Shown here one piece after another: positions 41,023 to 50,810 of a stretch of DNA of 64,000 bases. A program made the position numbers and the translations under genes. A model generated the notes under the pieces. The model made no database searches and was not told the DNA's origin. It saw only the letters and a list, made by a program, of their open reading frames with translations. The stretch covers positions 1-64,000 of the forward strand of contig JAHIQI010000068.1 in the NCBI GenBank assembly GCA_018902755.1, in the 5' to 3' direction. This stretch comes from Pseudomonadota bacterium (GTDB taxonomy: Bacteria > Desulfobacterota > Desulfarculia > Desulfarculales > Desulfarculaceae). Position 1 is the first letter of the stretch; each line of letters begins with the position of its first letter.

Positions 41023-43344
41023 ATGGATTTTGCTTCTTTTTTTGAGGCGGGTTTCGATGGCCACGCCTCCCCTTTCCCCTATCAGCGAGCCTTGGCCGAG
41101 TTGCCTTGGCCGGAAACCATGAGCATCCCCACAGGGATTGGCAAGACGGCCGCAGTGGTCTTGGCCTGGGCCTACAAGAGAGCAATGGGCGACAGTCAGA
41201 CACCCCGTCGTCTAGTTTACTGCCTGCCCATGCGGGTGCTGGTGGAGCAAACGGCCAAGGTGGCTGCGTCTTGGTTCTCAAGCTTGGAGGAGGCGGGTCT
41301 GATCGCGGTAGTCCCTGGTATCCACGTATTGATGGGTGGGGAACTGGACAATAGCTGGGACATCAATCCGGACCAGGATGCGCTTATCATCGGTACTCAG
41401 GACCAGTTGCTCTCCCGCGCCTTGAATCGGGGCTATGGCATGAGTCGTTTCCGATGGCCGGTGCACTTCGCCTTGCTGAATAACGATTGTCTGTGGGTGC
41501 TGGACGAGGTGCAGCTAATGGGTATTGGCCTGACCACCTCAGCCCAGCTGCAGGCCTTCCGGGATAAACTGGGCACCCTGCTACCGGTTAGTTCGCTGTG
41601 GATGAGCGCTACTCTGAACCCCACCTGGCTACGGACCGTAGACTTTGCGATGCGGGCGGACAACTTGACTAGCCTTGAGCTTTCCGAGGGGGACCGCCGG
41701 ACTGAGCAGGTGGCCCGACGCTTCCAGGCTGCCAAACCTCTGGAGCGAGCCGAGCTAGACCCCCTCGATAACAATGCGGTTGCCGAACTGGTGCTGAAGG
41801 CGCACAGGCCCGGCACCCGCACCCTGGTGATCAAAAATACCGTGAAGCAGGCCCAGGAGCTTTACGAATGCCTGGCCAAGGCCAAACTAGATGCCAACCT
41901 AGTTTTGCTGCATTCACGATATCGGCCTAGAGACCGAACCGCCGCTCTAGAACGTCTCCTGGCCGAACCGAAGGAAGCAGGGACGATTTGCGTCTCTACC
42001 CAAGTGGTGGAGGCTGGGGTGGATGTATCGTCTAGCACCCTGATAAGCGACCTGGCTCCCTGGGCCTCAATGGTGCAGCGCTTTGGCAGGTGCAACAGGG
42101 ACGGGACGCTGGACGACGCTAGGGTTTGTTGGTTGAAGCCGGACCTAAGCAAGAAGAAAGCCACCGCCCCCTACGAGCCAGAGGGACTGCGAGATTCCAT
42201 GGTAATGCTGGAGGGACTGCGAGATGTGGGACCACAAAACCTACCCTCTTTTACGGCTGGCGCGGTGGAGGGCCAGACCATTCGCAAAAAGGACTTGGTG
42301 GACCTGTTCGACACCACGCCTGACCTGGCCGGTTCGGACATCGACATCTCCCGCTATATCCGGGAGACAGCGGACCTAGACCTGCAGGTGTTCTGGCGGG
42401 ACCTGCCGGAGGAAAGCGACCTCCAGGATCAGGACGCCCCCAGTCGGGAGGAGCTTTGTAGCGTGCCGGTGCAGGACTTGGCCGCCATGCGGGAGAAGGG
42501 CTTGGCCTTTTGGGCATGGGATCACCTAGAAGCCGCCTGGGTGAGGCCCGGCAACCTACACCCTGGCATGACCGTGATGCTGCCAGCGCGGGGTGGAGGC
42601 TACAGCCGGGAGTTGGGCTGGACAGGTGACAAGAAGCACATTCCGGAGGTGTTGCCCACCTTGTCAGCCAAGCCGGACAGCGACAAGGGCGACAGCACCG
42701 CTGAGACTGTATGGCAGAGCCTAGCCGACCATACCAACGCGGTGGTGAGGGAACTGGAGGCCATCCTAGAGGCTGTTACGCCGGAGGCCCTGGCCTGGGA
42801 AGGTGTCTTGCTGGCCGCAGCCCGCTGGCACGATGCGGGCAAGGCTCACGAGGTCTATCAGGGGGCCATGACGGCCGAAGCCGAGTCACCGGACATAGAG
42901 ACCACTTGGGCCAAGCGGGGAGGCGGCAGGATAATCTACAAGCGCAACGGGTTTAGGCATGAGCTGGCCTCGGCCCTGGCTATGCTGGAGGAGGGTCTGC
43001 CGGACCTGGCCGCTTACCTGGCCGCCGCCCACCACGGTAAGGTGCGGCTCTCTATACGTTCCCTGCCGCATGAGGATAGACCGGAGGAGCCCGATAGACG
43101 CTTTGCCAGGGGGATATGGGATGGTGACCGGCTGCCCCAGGCCGACCTGGGCGGTAATGTGCGTCTCTCGCCCATGGAAATGGACCTGTCGTACATGGAA
43201 CTGGGCCAAGGTCCTAAGGGGGCTAGCTGGACCGGTCGGATGCTGGAGCTACGGGACGACCCAACTCTCGGCCCCTTCAGGCTAGCCATGCTGGAAGCGC
43301 TACTTCGGGTGGCCGACTGGCGGGGCAGTCGGAGGGAGGGGTGA
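41023..43344 (+). CDS. cas3: Cas3 helicase-nuclease, type I-G
   Basis: The 773-residue protein unwinds and degrades DNA bound by Cascade. The helicase is N-terminal with Walker A (SIPTGIGKTAAV, residues 34-45), DEVQ in place of DEAH (WVLDEVQLMG, about 157-166) and SF2 motifs (STQVVEAGVDVSS; MVQRFGRCNRDG). The HD nuclease is C-terminal (AARWHDAGKAHEVY near 598; HELASALAML; AAHHGK). This helicase-HD order is typical of type I-G/I-U. It is the first gene of the cas operon; csx17 follows after 4 bases. ATG 41023 is preferred over TTG 41020. Confidence 0.93.
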   Translation: MDFASFFEAGFDGHASPFPYQRALAELPWPETMSIPTGIGKTAAVVLAWAYKRAMGDSQTPRRLVYCLPMRVLVEQTAKVAASWFSSLEEAGLIAVVPGIHVLMGGELDNSWDINPDQDALIIGTQDQLLSRALNRGYGMSRFRWPVHFALLNNDCLWVLDEVQLMGIGLTTSAQLQAFRDKLGTLLPVSSLWMSATLNPTWLRTVDFAMRADNLTSLELSEGDRRTEQVARRFQAAKPLERAELDPLDNNAVAELVLKAHRPGTRTLVIKNTVKQAQELYECLAKAKLDANLVLLHSRYRPRDRTAALERLLAEPKEAGTICVSTQVVEAGVDVSSSTLISDLAPWASMVQRFGRCNRDGTLDDARVCWLKPDLSKKKATAPYEPEGLRDSMVMLEGLRDVGPQNLPSFTAGAVEGQTIRKKDLVDLFDTTPDLAGSDIDISRYIRETADLDLQVFWRDLPEESDLQDQDAPSREELCSVPVQDLAAMREKGLAFWAWDHLEAAWVRPGNLHPGMTVMLPARGGGYSRELGWTGDKKHIPEVLPTLSAKPDSDKGDSTAETVWQSLADHTNAVVRELEAILEAVTPEALAWEGVLLAAARWHDAGKAHEVYQGAMTAEAESPDIETTWAKRGGGRIIYKRNGFRHELASALAMLEEGLPDLAAYLAAAHHGKVRLSIRSLPHEDRPEEPDRRFARGIWDGDRLPQADLGGNVRLSPMEMDLSYMELGQGPKGASWTGRMLELRDDPTLGPFRLAMLEALLRVADWRGSRREG

Positions 43345-43348
43345 TGCC

Positions 43349-45670
43349 ATGACGATCATCCTGGAAGGCTGCTCTCCTGCCCCCATGGCCAGTTACCTGA
43401 AAGCTTTGGGCTTGTTCCGCCTGGTTGCGCAGCAAAAAGATGCGTCATGCCAGGGATGGTGGGGGGGAGGCCATCTTCACCTGAAGACCGCACTCACTAA
43501 GGAAGAATTGATAGCTTTCCTTGTTGACGAGTACGCCCCCACACCTTTGGTGGCCCCATGGAACGGGGGAAGTGGCTTCAACCCTGATGATAAGCTGGAC
43601 GGCATACTGGCCATTCAGAAGAGCAAAGACCCCCGCTTCGCCACATACCAGGCAGTGATTAACGAGATCAAGTCCTGGCCGGAGTCACCCACCGTGCCCG
43701 AGACAGCCGGTGAGATTCGAGCTGTGCTCGCCAAGGCCACCAATGAATTCAAAGGCAGGAAGCAGGAGGACCTAGCCGCAGTACTGGCGGAAATGGACCG
43801 CACTTTGCCGCCCGGTGCAACCTGGGAGACAGCTCTGGCTGAGGTGGAAGCGCATCCCAAGGATCGAAGCAATCCGGAACAGGACGCCTGGAGGAACTGG
43901 TGGAAGGCGGTGAAGAAAGGGCGAACATGGGCTACCGGCTTGGCCAGGGGCGCGAGCAAGGAGGCCCTGCTGAACATCTGCCGGTCCCGCTTGCCAGAGA
44001 CGGCTCTGGAATGGATAGACGCGGCCTTTGCGCTGGGTAGAGACGGCAAGCCGGACTACAACCCCGTCCTGGGAACCGGCGGTAATGAGGGTAGGCTGGA
44101 TTTTACCAACAACTTCATGCAACGCCTGGCCGAACTGCTGCTGGGCGGAAAGCGCGAAGAGACTGTAGCCCTGGCCCGAGCCGCCCTATTCGGCGAAATC
44201 ACCGACGGTCTAGCTAAGGCATCCATAGGACAGTATGACCCCGGACGGGCGGGTGGCTTTAACCAGGGGATGGAGGTCGAGACAAAGGATTTCAAAATCA
44301 ATCCCTGGGACTTCGTGCTGATGCTGGAAGGCAGCCTAGTTTTGGCTGGCTCCATGGTACGACGCAGCCCAGTCGATCCCCAGGCCCAGTTGGCCAGCCC
44401 CTTCACGGTGCGATTCTCACCGGTGGGCTTCTCTTCCGGCGAGGCCGGGGAGCAGGGGCGGGCGGAGACCTGGTTACCGGTGTGGGAACGACCGGCCTCG
44501 TTGGCTGAGGTGAAGCACCTGTTCGGGGAGGGACGGGCCAGTCTGCAACGTCGCCAAGCCCGGACCGGCCTGGAGTTCTCCCGGTCGGTCGGTTCCCTGG
44601 GGGTGGATCGGGGGATCAAGGGGTTCCAGCGTTATGTGTACTTGCAGCGCCGAGGGCAGAGCTATGTAGCCCTGCCAGCGGGCAGTATTCCTGTGCGCTA
44701 TAGCCCGATCCTGGAACTGCTCAATGACTTGGACCATCTCCTGCAACCTTTGGACAGGTTCCTGCGAGGATTCAAGAACCCGCCAGCAAGCTTTGCCAGC
44801 GTACGGCGCAAGATTGACGAAGCTATCTTTACTTGCACTCAAAAGCCTGAACCGGCCAGCTTCCACGCTTTGCTGCGCGTCCTGGGGCGCATGGATAGGC
44901 TAGTGGCGATGCGGGACCGCAGCAAGAAACCCAAGCTCCTTAAGCCGCCCATGGGCCTCTCGCCGGGTTGGCTGGCGGCCTGTGATGACGGCCGCCTGGA
45001 GATTAGAGTGGCTGCCGCCCTTGCCTCCATCGGTCGGTCAGACAAAATCGGTCCCCTGGCCAGCTACCTGGTGGGAGTCTCCGCTGAGCAGCCCTGGCAA
45101 TGGGACAGCGGGGCGGGCAAGAAGTGCTGGACGGGAAACTCCATGGAAGAGCGCCTGGGCAACGTTGTGTTACGCCGTCTGTTGGATGCTGAGCGCTACG
45201 GTGTGGATGAGCCGCCTTTCAGGGGCAGGCTAGGCCTCGCGCCCCAAGACATTGGCCTCTTCCTGCAGGGTGCTTGCGATCCTGTAGTCCTGGAGGAACT
45301 GCTGTGGGGTCTGATGATGCTGGAATGGCGACTCGGGGGCTTAGACAAGACCAGGCTTGCTTGGTCCAGGCCCGTCCAGGCGACGGTGCTGCCTCGGGAG
45401 TGGTGCCTGCTCAAACTGTTGCACCTGCCAGCCCCAGTGCAGGGGGTAAAGATACGCCGCGAACCGCGTATCGCCAGACTTCTGTCCGCCGGACGAGTGG
45501 AGGAGGCTTGCCAAGTGGCGATGTATCGTTTGCGGGCTTCAAACCTTTCACCCTACCAGGCTACCTATCTAGGCCGTCTGGAACCAGCCCGGCTGCTGGC
45601 CAGCCTGTTGATCCCGGTGAGGATGCAGGCTCGACTGGAACGGGCCGTGCTTCAGCAACCAAAGCAATAA
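43349..45670 (+). CDS. csx17: Csx17 (Cas8-like large subunit), type I-G
   Basis: The 773-residue protein is the large subunit of the I-G Cascade that recognises the PAM and recruits Cas3. The family start is clear (ILEGCSPAPMASYLKALGLF, then RLVAQQKDA and WWGGGHLHL), as are WNGGSGFNPDD and TNNFMQRLAELLLG. Length is normal. It sits between cas3 and csb1, the order known from Geobacter type I-G loci, and the start has GGAGGGG upstream. Confidence 0.9.
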   Translation: MTIILEGCSPAPMASYLKALGLFRLVAQQKDASCQGWWGGGHLHLKTALTKEELIAFLVDEYAPTPLVAPWNGGSGFNPDDKLDGILAIQKSKDPRFATYQAVINEIKSWPESPTVPETAGEIRAVLAKATNEFKGRKQEDLAAVLAEMDRTLPPGATWETALAEVEAHPKDRSNPEQDAWRNWWKAVKKGRTWATGLARGASKEALLNICRSRLPETALEWIDAAFALGRDGKPDYNPVLGTGGNEGRLDFTNNFMQRLAELLLGGKREETVALARAALFGEITDGLAKASIGQYDPGRAGGFNQGMEVETKDFKINPWDFVLMLEGSLVLAGSMVRRSPVDPQAQLASPFTVRFSPVGFSSGEAGEQGRAETWLPVWERPASLAEVKHLFGEGRASLQRRQARTGLEFSRSVGSLGVDRGIKGFQRYVYLQRRGQSYVALPAGSIPVRYSPILELLNDLDHLLQPLDRFLRGFKNPPASFASVRRKIDEAIFTCTQKPEPASFHALLRVLGRMDRLVAMRDRSKKPKLLKPPMGLSPGWLAACDDGRLEIRVAAALASIGRSDKIGPLASYLVGVSAEQPWQWDSGAGKKCWTGNSMEERLGNVVLRRLLDAERYGVDEPPFRGRLGLAPQDIGLFLQGACDPVVLEELLWGLMMLEWRLGGLDKTRLAWSRPVQATVLPREWCLLKLLHLPAPVQGVKIRREPRIARLLSAGRVEEACQVAMYRLRASNLSPYQATYLGRLEPARLLASLLIPVRMQARLERAVLQQPKQ

Positions 45671-45693
45671 AACCGGGCATAGGAGGCTTGACC

Positions 45694-46698
45694 ATGACCT
45701 GTGAGATCGACTTTGCAAAACTAAAGGGGGCCAAGCGGCTTCTGATCGAGGCTCAGCTAAGACCCATCCAGGGTGAACGTTTTCAGACCACCGGATTTGC
45801 TGATCTGGGAGCTGCCACCTACCAGTTGCCGGACGGCACCCGCATGCTGTTAGTGGAGTCGGCCCAGTCCATGGCTAACCGGATGGAGCAAGCGCTTATG
45901 GGGCCAGACAACAAGCTGATTCCGGAGTTGGAAGGTTTGCCCTATGTGGCAGCCAAACTCGAAGGGGATATGGATACGGTCACCAACTCCCTGCTGGAAG
46001 CCCACCGGCTGAACTCGCCCTACATCATCAGCGACAAAGACTTCAAAGAAGCATTCAGCGAAAAAGCTGGCTACCAGCGCTATCTGCCCTTGGATTGGCG
46101 AAAAATCGCGGCTGCCGTGCTGCACTACGATGCCAATGCCCTGTTGCATGGAGTTTTCATGGCCAACCTGGAGGACGGGCGGATAAAGATGCCACGGGCG
46201 CTGTCAGCCTTCATAGAGGCCAGGAACACCAGGGAGGTCTTCACCGGCGGGGTTAAGAATAACTCCATAGACCCCACCGGCAAGATGCGGGCCGTGGACT
46301 ACGACAAGGATGTGTACGGTAACGTTCCTTACCAGAGAGTGGAGTTCACAGCTGGCGAGATCACCGCTTACTTCAACTTGGACTTGGGACAGCTGCGCGG
46401 TTTCGGCCTTTCGGATGAGGCTGTAGAATTGCTGATCGCCCTGGCCCTCTACAAGATCGCCTGGTTCCTGGATGAGGGCACCCGGCTGCGCACCGCCTGC
46501 GATCTAGCTGTTCACGAGGGGCCGACGGTGAAAGAACCGTCAGGCTTTGTGTTGCCGGAGCGGGAATCTCTGCTGGCATGCGTGCAAGATAGGATCAAGG
46601 CCTGCAAAAAGCTGTTTGCCGACCCACCGGTAACCGAGGTGACCACCAAGGTTAAGCTGGCCAAGAAAGGGAGCGACCAGACCGCCGAGGCGGAGTAG
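45694..46698 (+). CDS. csb1: Cas7 (Csb1), type I-G backbone subunit
   Basis: The 334-residue RAMP protein forms the backbone along the crRNA. It starts MTCEIDFAKLKGAKRLLIEA after an exact AGGAGG, although an open frame in the same phase begins far inside csx17. Family segments are RFQTTGFADLGAATYQLPDG, LVESAQSMANRMEQALMGPD, and the SHRLNSP-like EAHRLNSPYI. It is 23 bases after csx17 and 11 before csb2. Confidence 0.92.
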   Translation: MTCEIDFAKLKGAKRLLIEAQLRPIQGERFQTTGFADLGAATYQLPDGTRMLLVESAQSMANRMEQALMGPDNKLIPELEGLPYVAAKLEGDMDTVTNSLLEAHRLNSPYIISDKDFKEAFSEKAGYQRYLPLDWRKIAAAVLHYDANALLHGVFMANLEDGRIKMPRALSAFIEARNTREVFTGGVKNNSIDPTGKMRAVDYDKDVYGNVPYQRVEFTAGEITAYFNLDLGQLRGFGLSDEAVELLIALALYKIAWFLDEGTRLRTACDLAVHEGPTVKEPSGFVLPERESLLACVQDRIKACKKLFADPPVTEVTTKVKLAKKGSDQTAEAE

Positions 46699-46709
46699 CG
46701 GAGAAGCAC

Positions 46710-48182
46710 ATGAATGCCATAAAGATTCGCTTCTTGGCAGGGCGCTTCCATGCCACCCCCTGGGGGCGTAACGTCAACGAGGGAGAGGTGGAGTGGCCGC
46801 CCTCACCCTTCCGCCTGGCGCGCGCTTTGTTGGATGTCTGGTATAGGCGCTTCCCAGAGTTACCCAGGGAGAGGGTGGAGGCTGTGCTGCGCCTTTTGGC
46901 TGGTGCTCCAGGCTTCGCGCTTCCCCCGGCTACCGCCGCCCACACCCGATTCTTCATGAGCGCCAACAAGCCCAATCCTTCGGACCGGCAAAAAATTTTC
47001 GATGCCTTCGTGGCTCTGGACAAGAAGGCCCCGGTCATGATGGCCTTGCCCGGCGAAGCACCGGATGAAGCCCTGAATGACTTAGAGGACTTATTGGACG
47101 GTCTGGCCTACCTGGGCCGATCGGAAAGTTGGTTGGATGCCGGGCTGGTGAGGGACGCCCAGGCCTTGGACATCAACTGCCAACCCGTGGAGCAGGACAA
47201 GAGCGCAGGCGAAGAGGTGACCGTAGCATGCCTGGTGCGGGAGGGCGACTACGATCAGTTAGCCAAAAGACCTCAGGCCAAGCAAGTGGTAAAGGGACGT
47301 TTGAAGCCCACCGGCAAGGCAGCTCCCTGGCTGGACGCTTTGGGCCTTTCCACTGCCGACCTGCTTTCTGAAGGGTGGAGCGACCACCCAGCCATTGAGT
47401 GGAGGCGCTACGTCCGTCCGATTGATGCCTTGCGGCCCCGCATAAAGCCTGCCGCATTTCCCAGCCCTGCGGTGCGGTCGGTGACCTACTCCCTGGCTGC
47501 CACCGTGAAACCAAAGGTGGAAGCCACCGTGATCTTCGCTGAAAGGGTGCGAACGATCCTCATGGGCATCCACAGGAAGGTCATGGGCGACGATCCCTCT
47601 AAGGCCTCCCCGGTGTTCTCCGGAAAGGATAGGCGGGGGAAGCCCCTTACCGGGCATAGGCACGCGTTTTTCCTGCCCATGGACACGAACGGAGATGGTC
47701 GCCTGGACACTCTGCGAATTCAGGCCAAGGAGGCTTTTTCGTCTGACGAACTGGAGGCCCTGGACCGTTTGACCAGGGTTTGGCAGTCGGGACGCTTACA
47801 GGACGTCAGGCTGGTGCTCACCTCCACGGAAAGGGGTAGTGACGGACCTGGCTGCCGGCAATTTGTCAGCGCCACCCCCTTTGTGACGGCCAGGCACTAT
47901 CGCAAGGGTAGGGGAGACTACCCTGCGTGGCTGTCGGCGGAAGTAGAGCGGGAGTGCGGTTTCCATGGCCTCCCTGCACCGCTTCAGATCGAGTGGATCG
48001 ATGGCACGCTGGACGGGGCGCATAAAACCCGCTGGTGGCAGTTCGTGCGCAACCGGAAAGGTGGGCAGCCTCTGGCGGGGCATGGCTGCATCCTTACCTT
48101 TGATGAATCTGTGCCCGGACCCTTTGCCCTAGGTTCCGGCTGCCACTTTGGCCTTGGATTATTCGTCCCCGTAAAGGACTAA
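46710..48182 (+). CDS. csb2: Csb2 (Cas5-Cas6 fusion), type I-G
   Basis: The 490-residue protein joins a Cas5-like N-terminal part (KIRFLAGRFHATPWGRNVNE, EGEVEWPPSPFRLARALLDV) with a Cas6-like C-terminal part (AGHGCILTFDESVPGPFALG, GLGLFVPV with the Gly-rich loop). In this subtype it cuts the precursor crRNA in the repeat hairpin and caps Cascade. It is the last cas gene; the array leader begins directly after. No cas4-cas1 or cas2 follows. Confidence 0.9.
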   Translation: MNAIKIRFLAGRFHATPWGRNVNEGEVEWPPSPFRLARALLDVWYRRFPELPRERVEAVLRLLAGAPGFALPPATAAHTRFFMSANKPNPSDRQKIFDAFVALDKKAPVMMALPGEAPDEALNDLEDLLDGLAYLGRSESWLDAGLVRDAQALDINCQPVEQDKSAGEEVTVACLVREGDYDQLAKRPQAKQVVKGRLKPTGKAAPWLDALGLSTADLLSEGWSDHPAIEWRRYVRPIDALRPRIKPAAFPSPAVRSVTYSLAATVKPKVEATVIFAERVRTILMGIHRKVMGDDPSKASPVFSGKDRRGKPLTGHRHAFFLPMDTNGDGRLDTLRIQAKEAFSSDELEALDRLTRVWQSGRLQDVRLVLTSTERGSDGPGCRQFVSATPFVTARHYRKGRGDYPAWLSAEVERECGFHGLPAPLQIEWIDGTLDGAHKTRWWQFVRNRKGGQPLAGHGCILTFDESVPGPFALGSGCHFGLGLFVPVKD

Positions 48183-48183
48183 A

Positions 48184-48237
48184 AAACGCCAACCCCTAGC
48201 GGGCGAAGAAAACCCGGCCGGTCGGCGTTTGAGTACT
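48184..48237 (+). terminator. Putative cas operon terminator
   Basis: AAACGCC just after the csb2 stop pairs with GGCGTTT (48224-48230), with a large structured loop, and is followed by GAGTACTTTTT. It may terminate cas transcription before the array leader. Confidence 0.5.
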
Positions 48238-48240
48238 TTT

Positions 48241-48363
48241 TAAGGATGTCAGGTGGTTGCCTGGGGCAGGCTCTTTGACAACTGAATAGAGTCGCTTTGA
48301 GAAAGGACGTTGGCGTTTTTAGGCCCAGAGTTGCTGCGATTTTGGGGGACTTGCCTATACTCT
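48241..48363 (+). promoter_or_regulatory. CRISPR leader
   Basis: About 120 bases between csb2 and the first repeat hold CTCTTTGACAACTGAATAGA (48270-48289), a motif common in CRISPR leaders. The array orientation supports this end as the leader, since the conserved repeat end GTTGAAG(C) points away from it. Confidence 0.7.
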
Positions 48364-50044
48364 GTCTCATCCGGGGTTCACCCCCCGGCTCCGTTGAAGG
48401 GTTGATTCTCCGGTCTGGATGCTCCGGTTGTCGGCGTCTCATCCGGGGTTCACCCCCCGGCTCCGTTGAAGGTATGTCTACGCCTGCAACAACTCCGGCT
48501 CCCTGGGTCTCATCCGGGGTTCTAATCCCGGCTCCGTTGAAGCCCCACCGCGCCTAGATCGTCCACGCAATCCAACCAGCTTCATCCGGTGTTAGAACCC
48601 CGGCTCCGTTGAAGAAACCAGTTTTGCGTTCAGGAGGATGCCTTCGGCGATTCCTGTCCGGGGTGCGACCCCCGGCTCCGTTGAAGCGATCCATTGCTTC
48701 AATTGCCACCCGCCAGCAACTAGTCCCATCCGGGGTTCAAGCCCCGGCTCCATTGAAGCACCTGGGCGGCAATCATGCACGGATATCCACGCCATGTCCC
48801 ATCCGGGGTTCACCCCCCGGCTCCGTTGAAGCTGGATGCCCTGGAGCATGCCCTCACCGAAGCTCAGTCTCATCCGGGGTTCACCCCCCGGCTCCGTTGA
48901 AGCTGCGGTGCCAGAATCAGGTCTGCGTTGAGCCGTGTCTCATCCGGGGTTCACCCCCCGGCTCCGTTGAAGCACCGATGACCCCAGGCCCGGCCACAAC
49001 ATCTACAAGTCTCATTCTGGGTTCTAATCCCGGCTCCGTTGAAGCCCCTGACTCCGCGCGCAGCAACCGCAGGCACCGAGATTCGTCCGGGGTACGCACC
49101 CCGGCTCCGTTGAAGCCCGGTTGGCGCGGCCACGGTGGAAAAGGCCAACTCGGATTCATCCGGGCGCAAACCCAGGCTCCATTGAAGCCAGCAAATGGAC
49201 GTCATGTATTTGGTGCACCCGGTCTCATCCGGGTTTATTCATCCCGGCTCCATTGAAGCGATGGTGCGGCCAAGCACACCCACGACGTGACTGAATAATC
49301 CGAGGTGTGAACCCCGGCTCCGTTGAAGCAAGACCAACGGCTCGGCTATTCAGCGGGCAATCGACGATGTATCCGTGGTGCCATCCCCGGCCCCGTTGAA
49401 GCACCAGACGGTACTGGCGAATGTCATTGTCCTTGTTGGTTGCATCCGGGGTGCGAGCCCCGGCTCCGTTGAAGCTATGATGTCGCTCCTGCTTTTAAGG
49501 GGTTGTTTGCGTCTCATCCGGAGTCCAAACTCCGGCTCCGTTGAAGCGTGGTCACCGGTGCGGGTACGGTAACGATCACCATGTATCATCCGGGATGTGA
49601 ACCCCGGCTCCGTTGAAGCTGTTGCTGCTTGATCGCGGTTTTGGCGTACTCAGACTCAACCGGGGCTTAATCCCCGGCTCCGTTGAAGCTTCTCACGCTG
49701 CGGATCGATCAGATACCACATGTCGATTCATCCGGTGTGCGACCCCCGGCTCCGTTGAAGCGGGTTGAAGCCAGTGTCAATGTGCGTCCATTTTTGACTC
49801 ATCCGGGGTGGTCGCCTCGGCTCCATTGAAGCGACTACGGCAACACGACTGGCTTCTGCGTGGGTGGCTCGTCCGTGGCGCGAACCTCGGCTCCGTTGAA
49901 GCTACGGTAACCCTGATACCGATGCTTATGATGTTCGTCTCATCCGGAGTTCGCACTCCGGCTCCATTGAAGCAGCGGATCGATATTGCCACTGGCCGGT
50001 CCACTCCATATTAATCCGGGGACCACTTCCCGGCCCCATTTAAG
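48364..50044 (+). CRISPR. Type I-G CRISPR array, 24 repeats and 23 spacers
   Basis: Repeats of 36 bases start at 48364, 48436, 48507, 48579, 48651, 48723, 48796, 48867, 48937 and so on, to 50009. The period is 70-73 and spacers are about 34-37 bases. The repeat starts GTCTCATCCGGGG and ends CCCCGGCTCCGTTGAAG. Only four (1, 2, 8, 9) are exactly alike. Others differ mainly in the hairpin and its loop, yet keep pairing. The last repeat ends CCATTTAAG and is decayed. Spacers are all different. The array follows csb2 directly. Confidence 0.95.
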
Positions 50045-50107
50045 CTCACTCCTTTTCTGGCTACCCAAACCCCAGACTGTCACATTCAGTGCGGAGGCTA
50101 GCTTCGC

Positions 50108-50797
50108 TCAGCTGGCTTGTTCAAGGATTTGCAGCCTGGCTAGGAGGTTCTTCACCGAAGACTTATGCCAGCGTCCACCTCTTGGGGCCAGCATCCCCCG
50201 CCGGTTCAGCTCCTCAGCGATACACCCCAGGCTGGTGATACCCTCGGCCTGCAAGGCTTCGATGACCGGGACAAGGTCCGTGGCGTGAGAATCAGCCTTG
50301 GTTTTGATGGCCCTAACGGCGGCCTTGTTGCCTTTGTCTGCCCGCCTGAGAGCCGCTGCACCGTTGGGGTTGCCCAACACTGTCCCCCTGGCCTTAGCGG
50401 CTGCCAGGGCCTCCCTGGTGCGCCGTGAGATAGCCTCTCGTTCCTGCTGGGCGACCAGGGCCATGATGCCTACGGTCAAGTCGTTGGCATCGGGCAGGTC
50501 GGCGGCGATGAACTTCACGCCGCTGTCTCGTAGGGTAAGCAAAAAGGCGGCGTTGCGGCTGAGGCGGTCGAGCTTGGCGATGACCAGGGTGGAGCCGGTG
50601 ATCTTGGCTAGGTGCAGGGCTTTGTCCAGGGCCGGGCGGTCGTTGCGCTTGCCACTCTCTACTTCGGTGAATGACTCGATGACATCTGCCTGGCGATTAG
50701 CGGCGAAGTCCTCGATGGCCTTCTCCTGGGCTTCCAGACCTAGGCCGCTTCTGCCCTGGCGGGCGGTGGAGACACGTTTGTAGGCGACTATCCTCAT
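50108..50797 (-). CDS. Serine recombinase (resolvase/invertase type)
   Basis: The 229-residue site-specific recombinase has the N-terminal catalytic domain (RIVAYKRVSTARQGRSGLGL with the nucleophile Ser10, LVIAKLDRLSRNAAFLLTLR) and a C-terminal DNA-binding part (EALQAEGITSLGCIAEELNR, KSSVKNLLARLQIL). Length fits small resolvases. It ends 63 bases after the CRISPR array, on the opposite strand. A 38-bp palindrome lies 13 bases upstream of its start and may be its crossover or operator site. Confidence 0.9.
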   Translation of the reverse strand: MRIVAYKRVSTARQGRSGLGLEAQEKAIEDFAANRQADVIESFTEVESGKRNDRPALDKALHLAKITGSTLVIAKLDRLSRNAAFLLTLRDSGVKFIAADLPDANDLTVGIMALVAQQEREAISRRTREALAAAKARGTVLGNPNGAAALRRADKGNKAAVRAIKTKADSHATDLVPVIEALQAEGITSLGCIAEELNRRGMLAPRGGRWHKSSVKNLLARLQILEQAS

Positions 50798-50810
50798 GCT
50801 GGCTCCCGTA

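Noticed and set aside
48609..49256. Open frames through the CRISPR array (up to 215 residues)
   Set aside because: They exist because the repeat has few stops; the repeated SGVxPPAPLK-type peptide simply translates the repeat. No start signal.
48364..50044. Repeats as tRNA T-arm-like elements, since GGGGTTCAAGCCCC resembles a T-arm
   Set aside because: Regular 36/36 spacing, unique spacers, leader and adjacent csb2 show a CRISPR array; the likeness is due to a GC-rich hairpin with a TTCAA-like loop in only a few copies.
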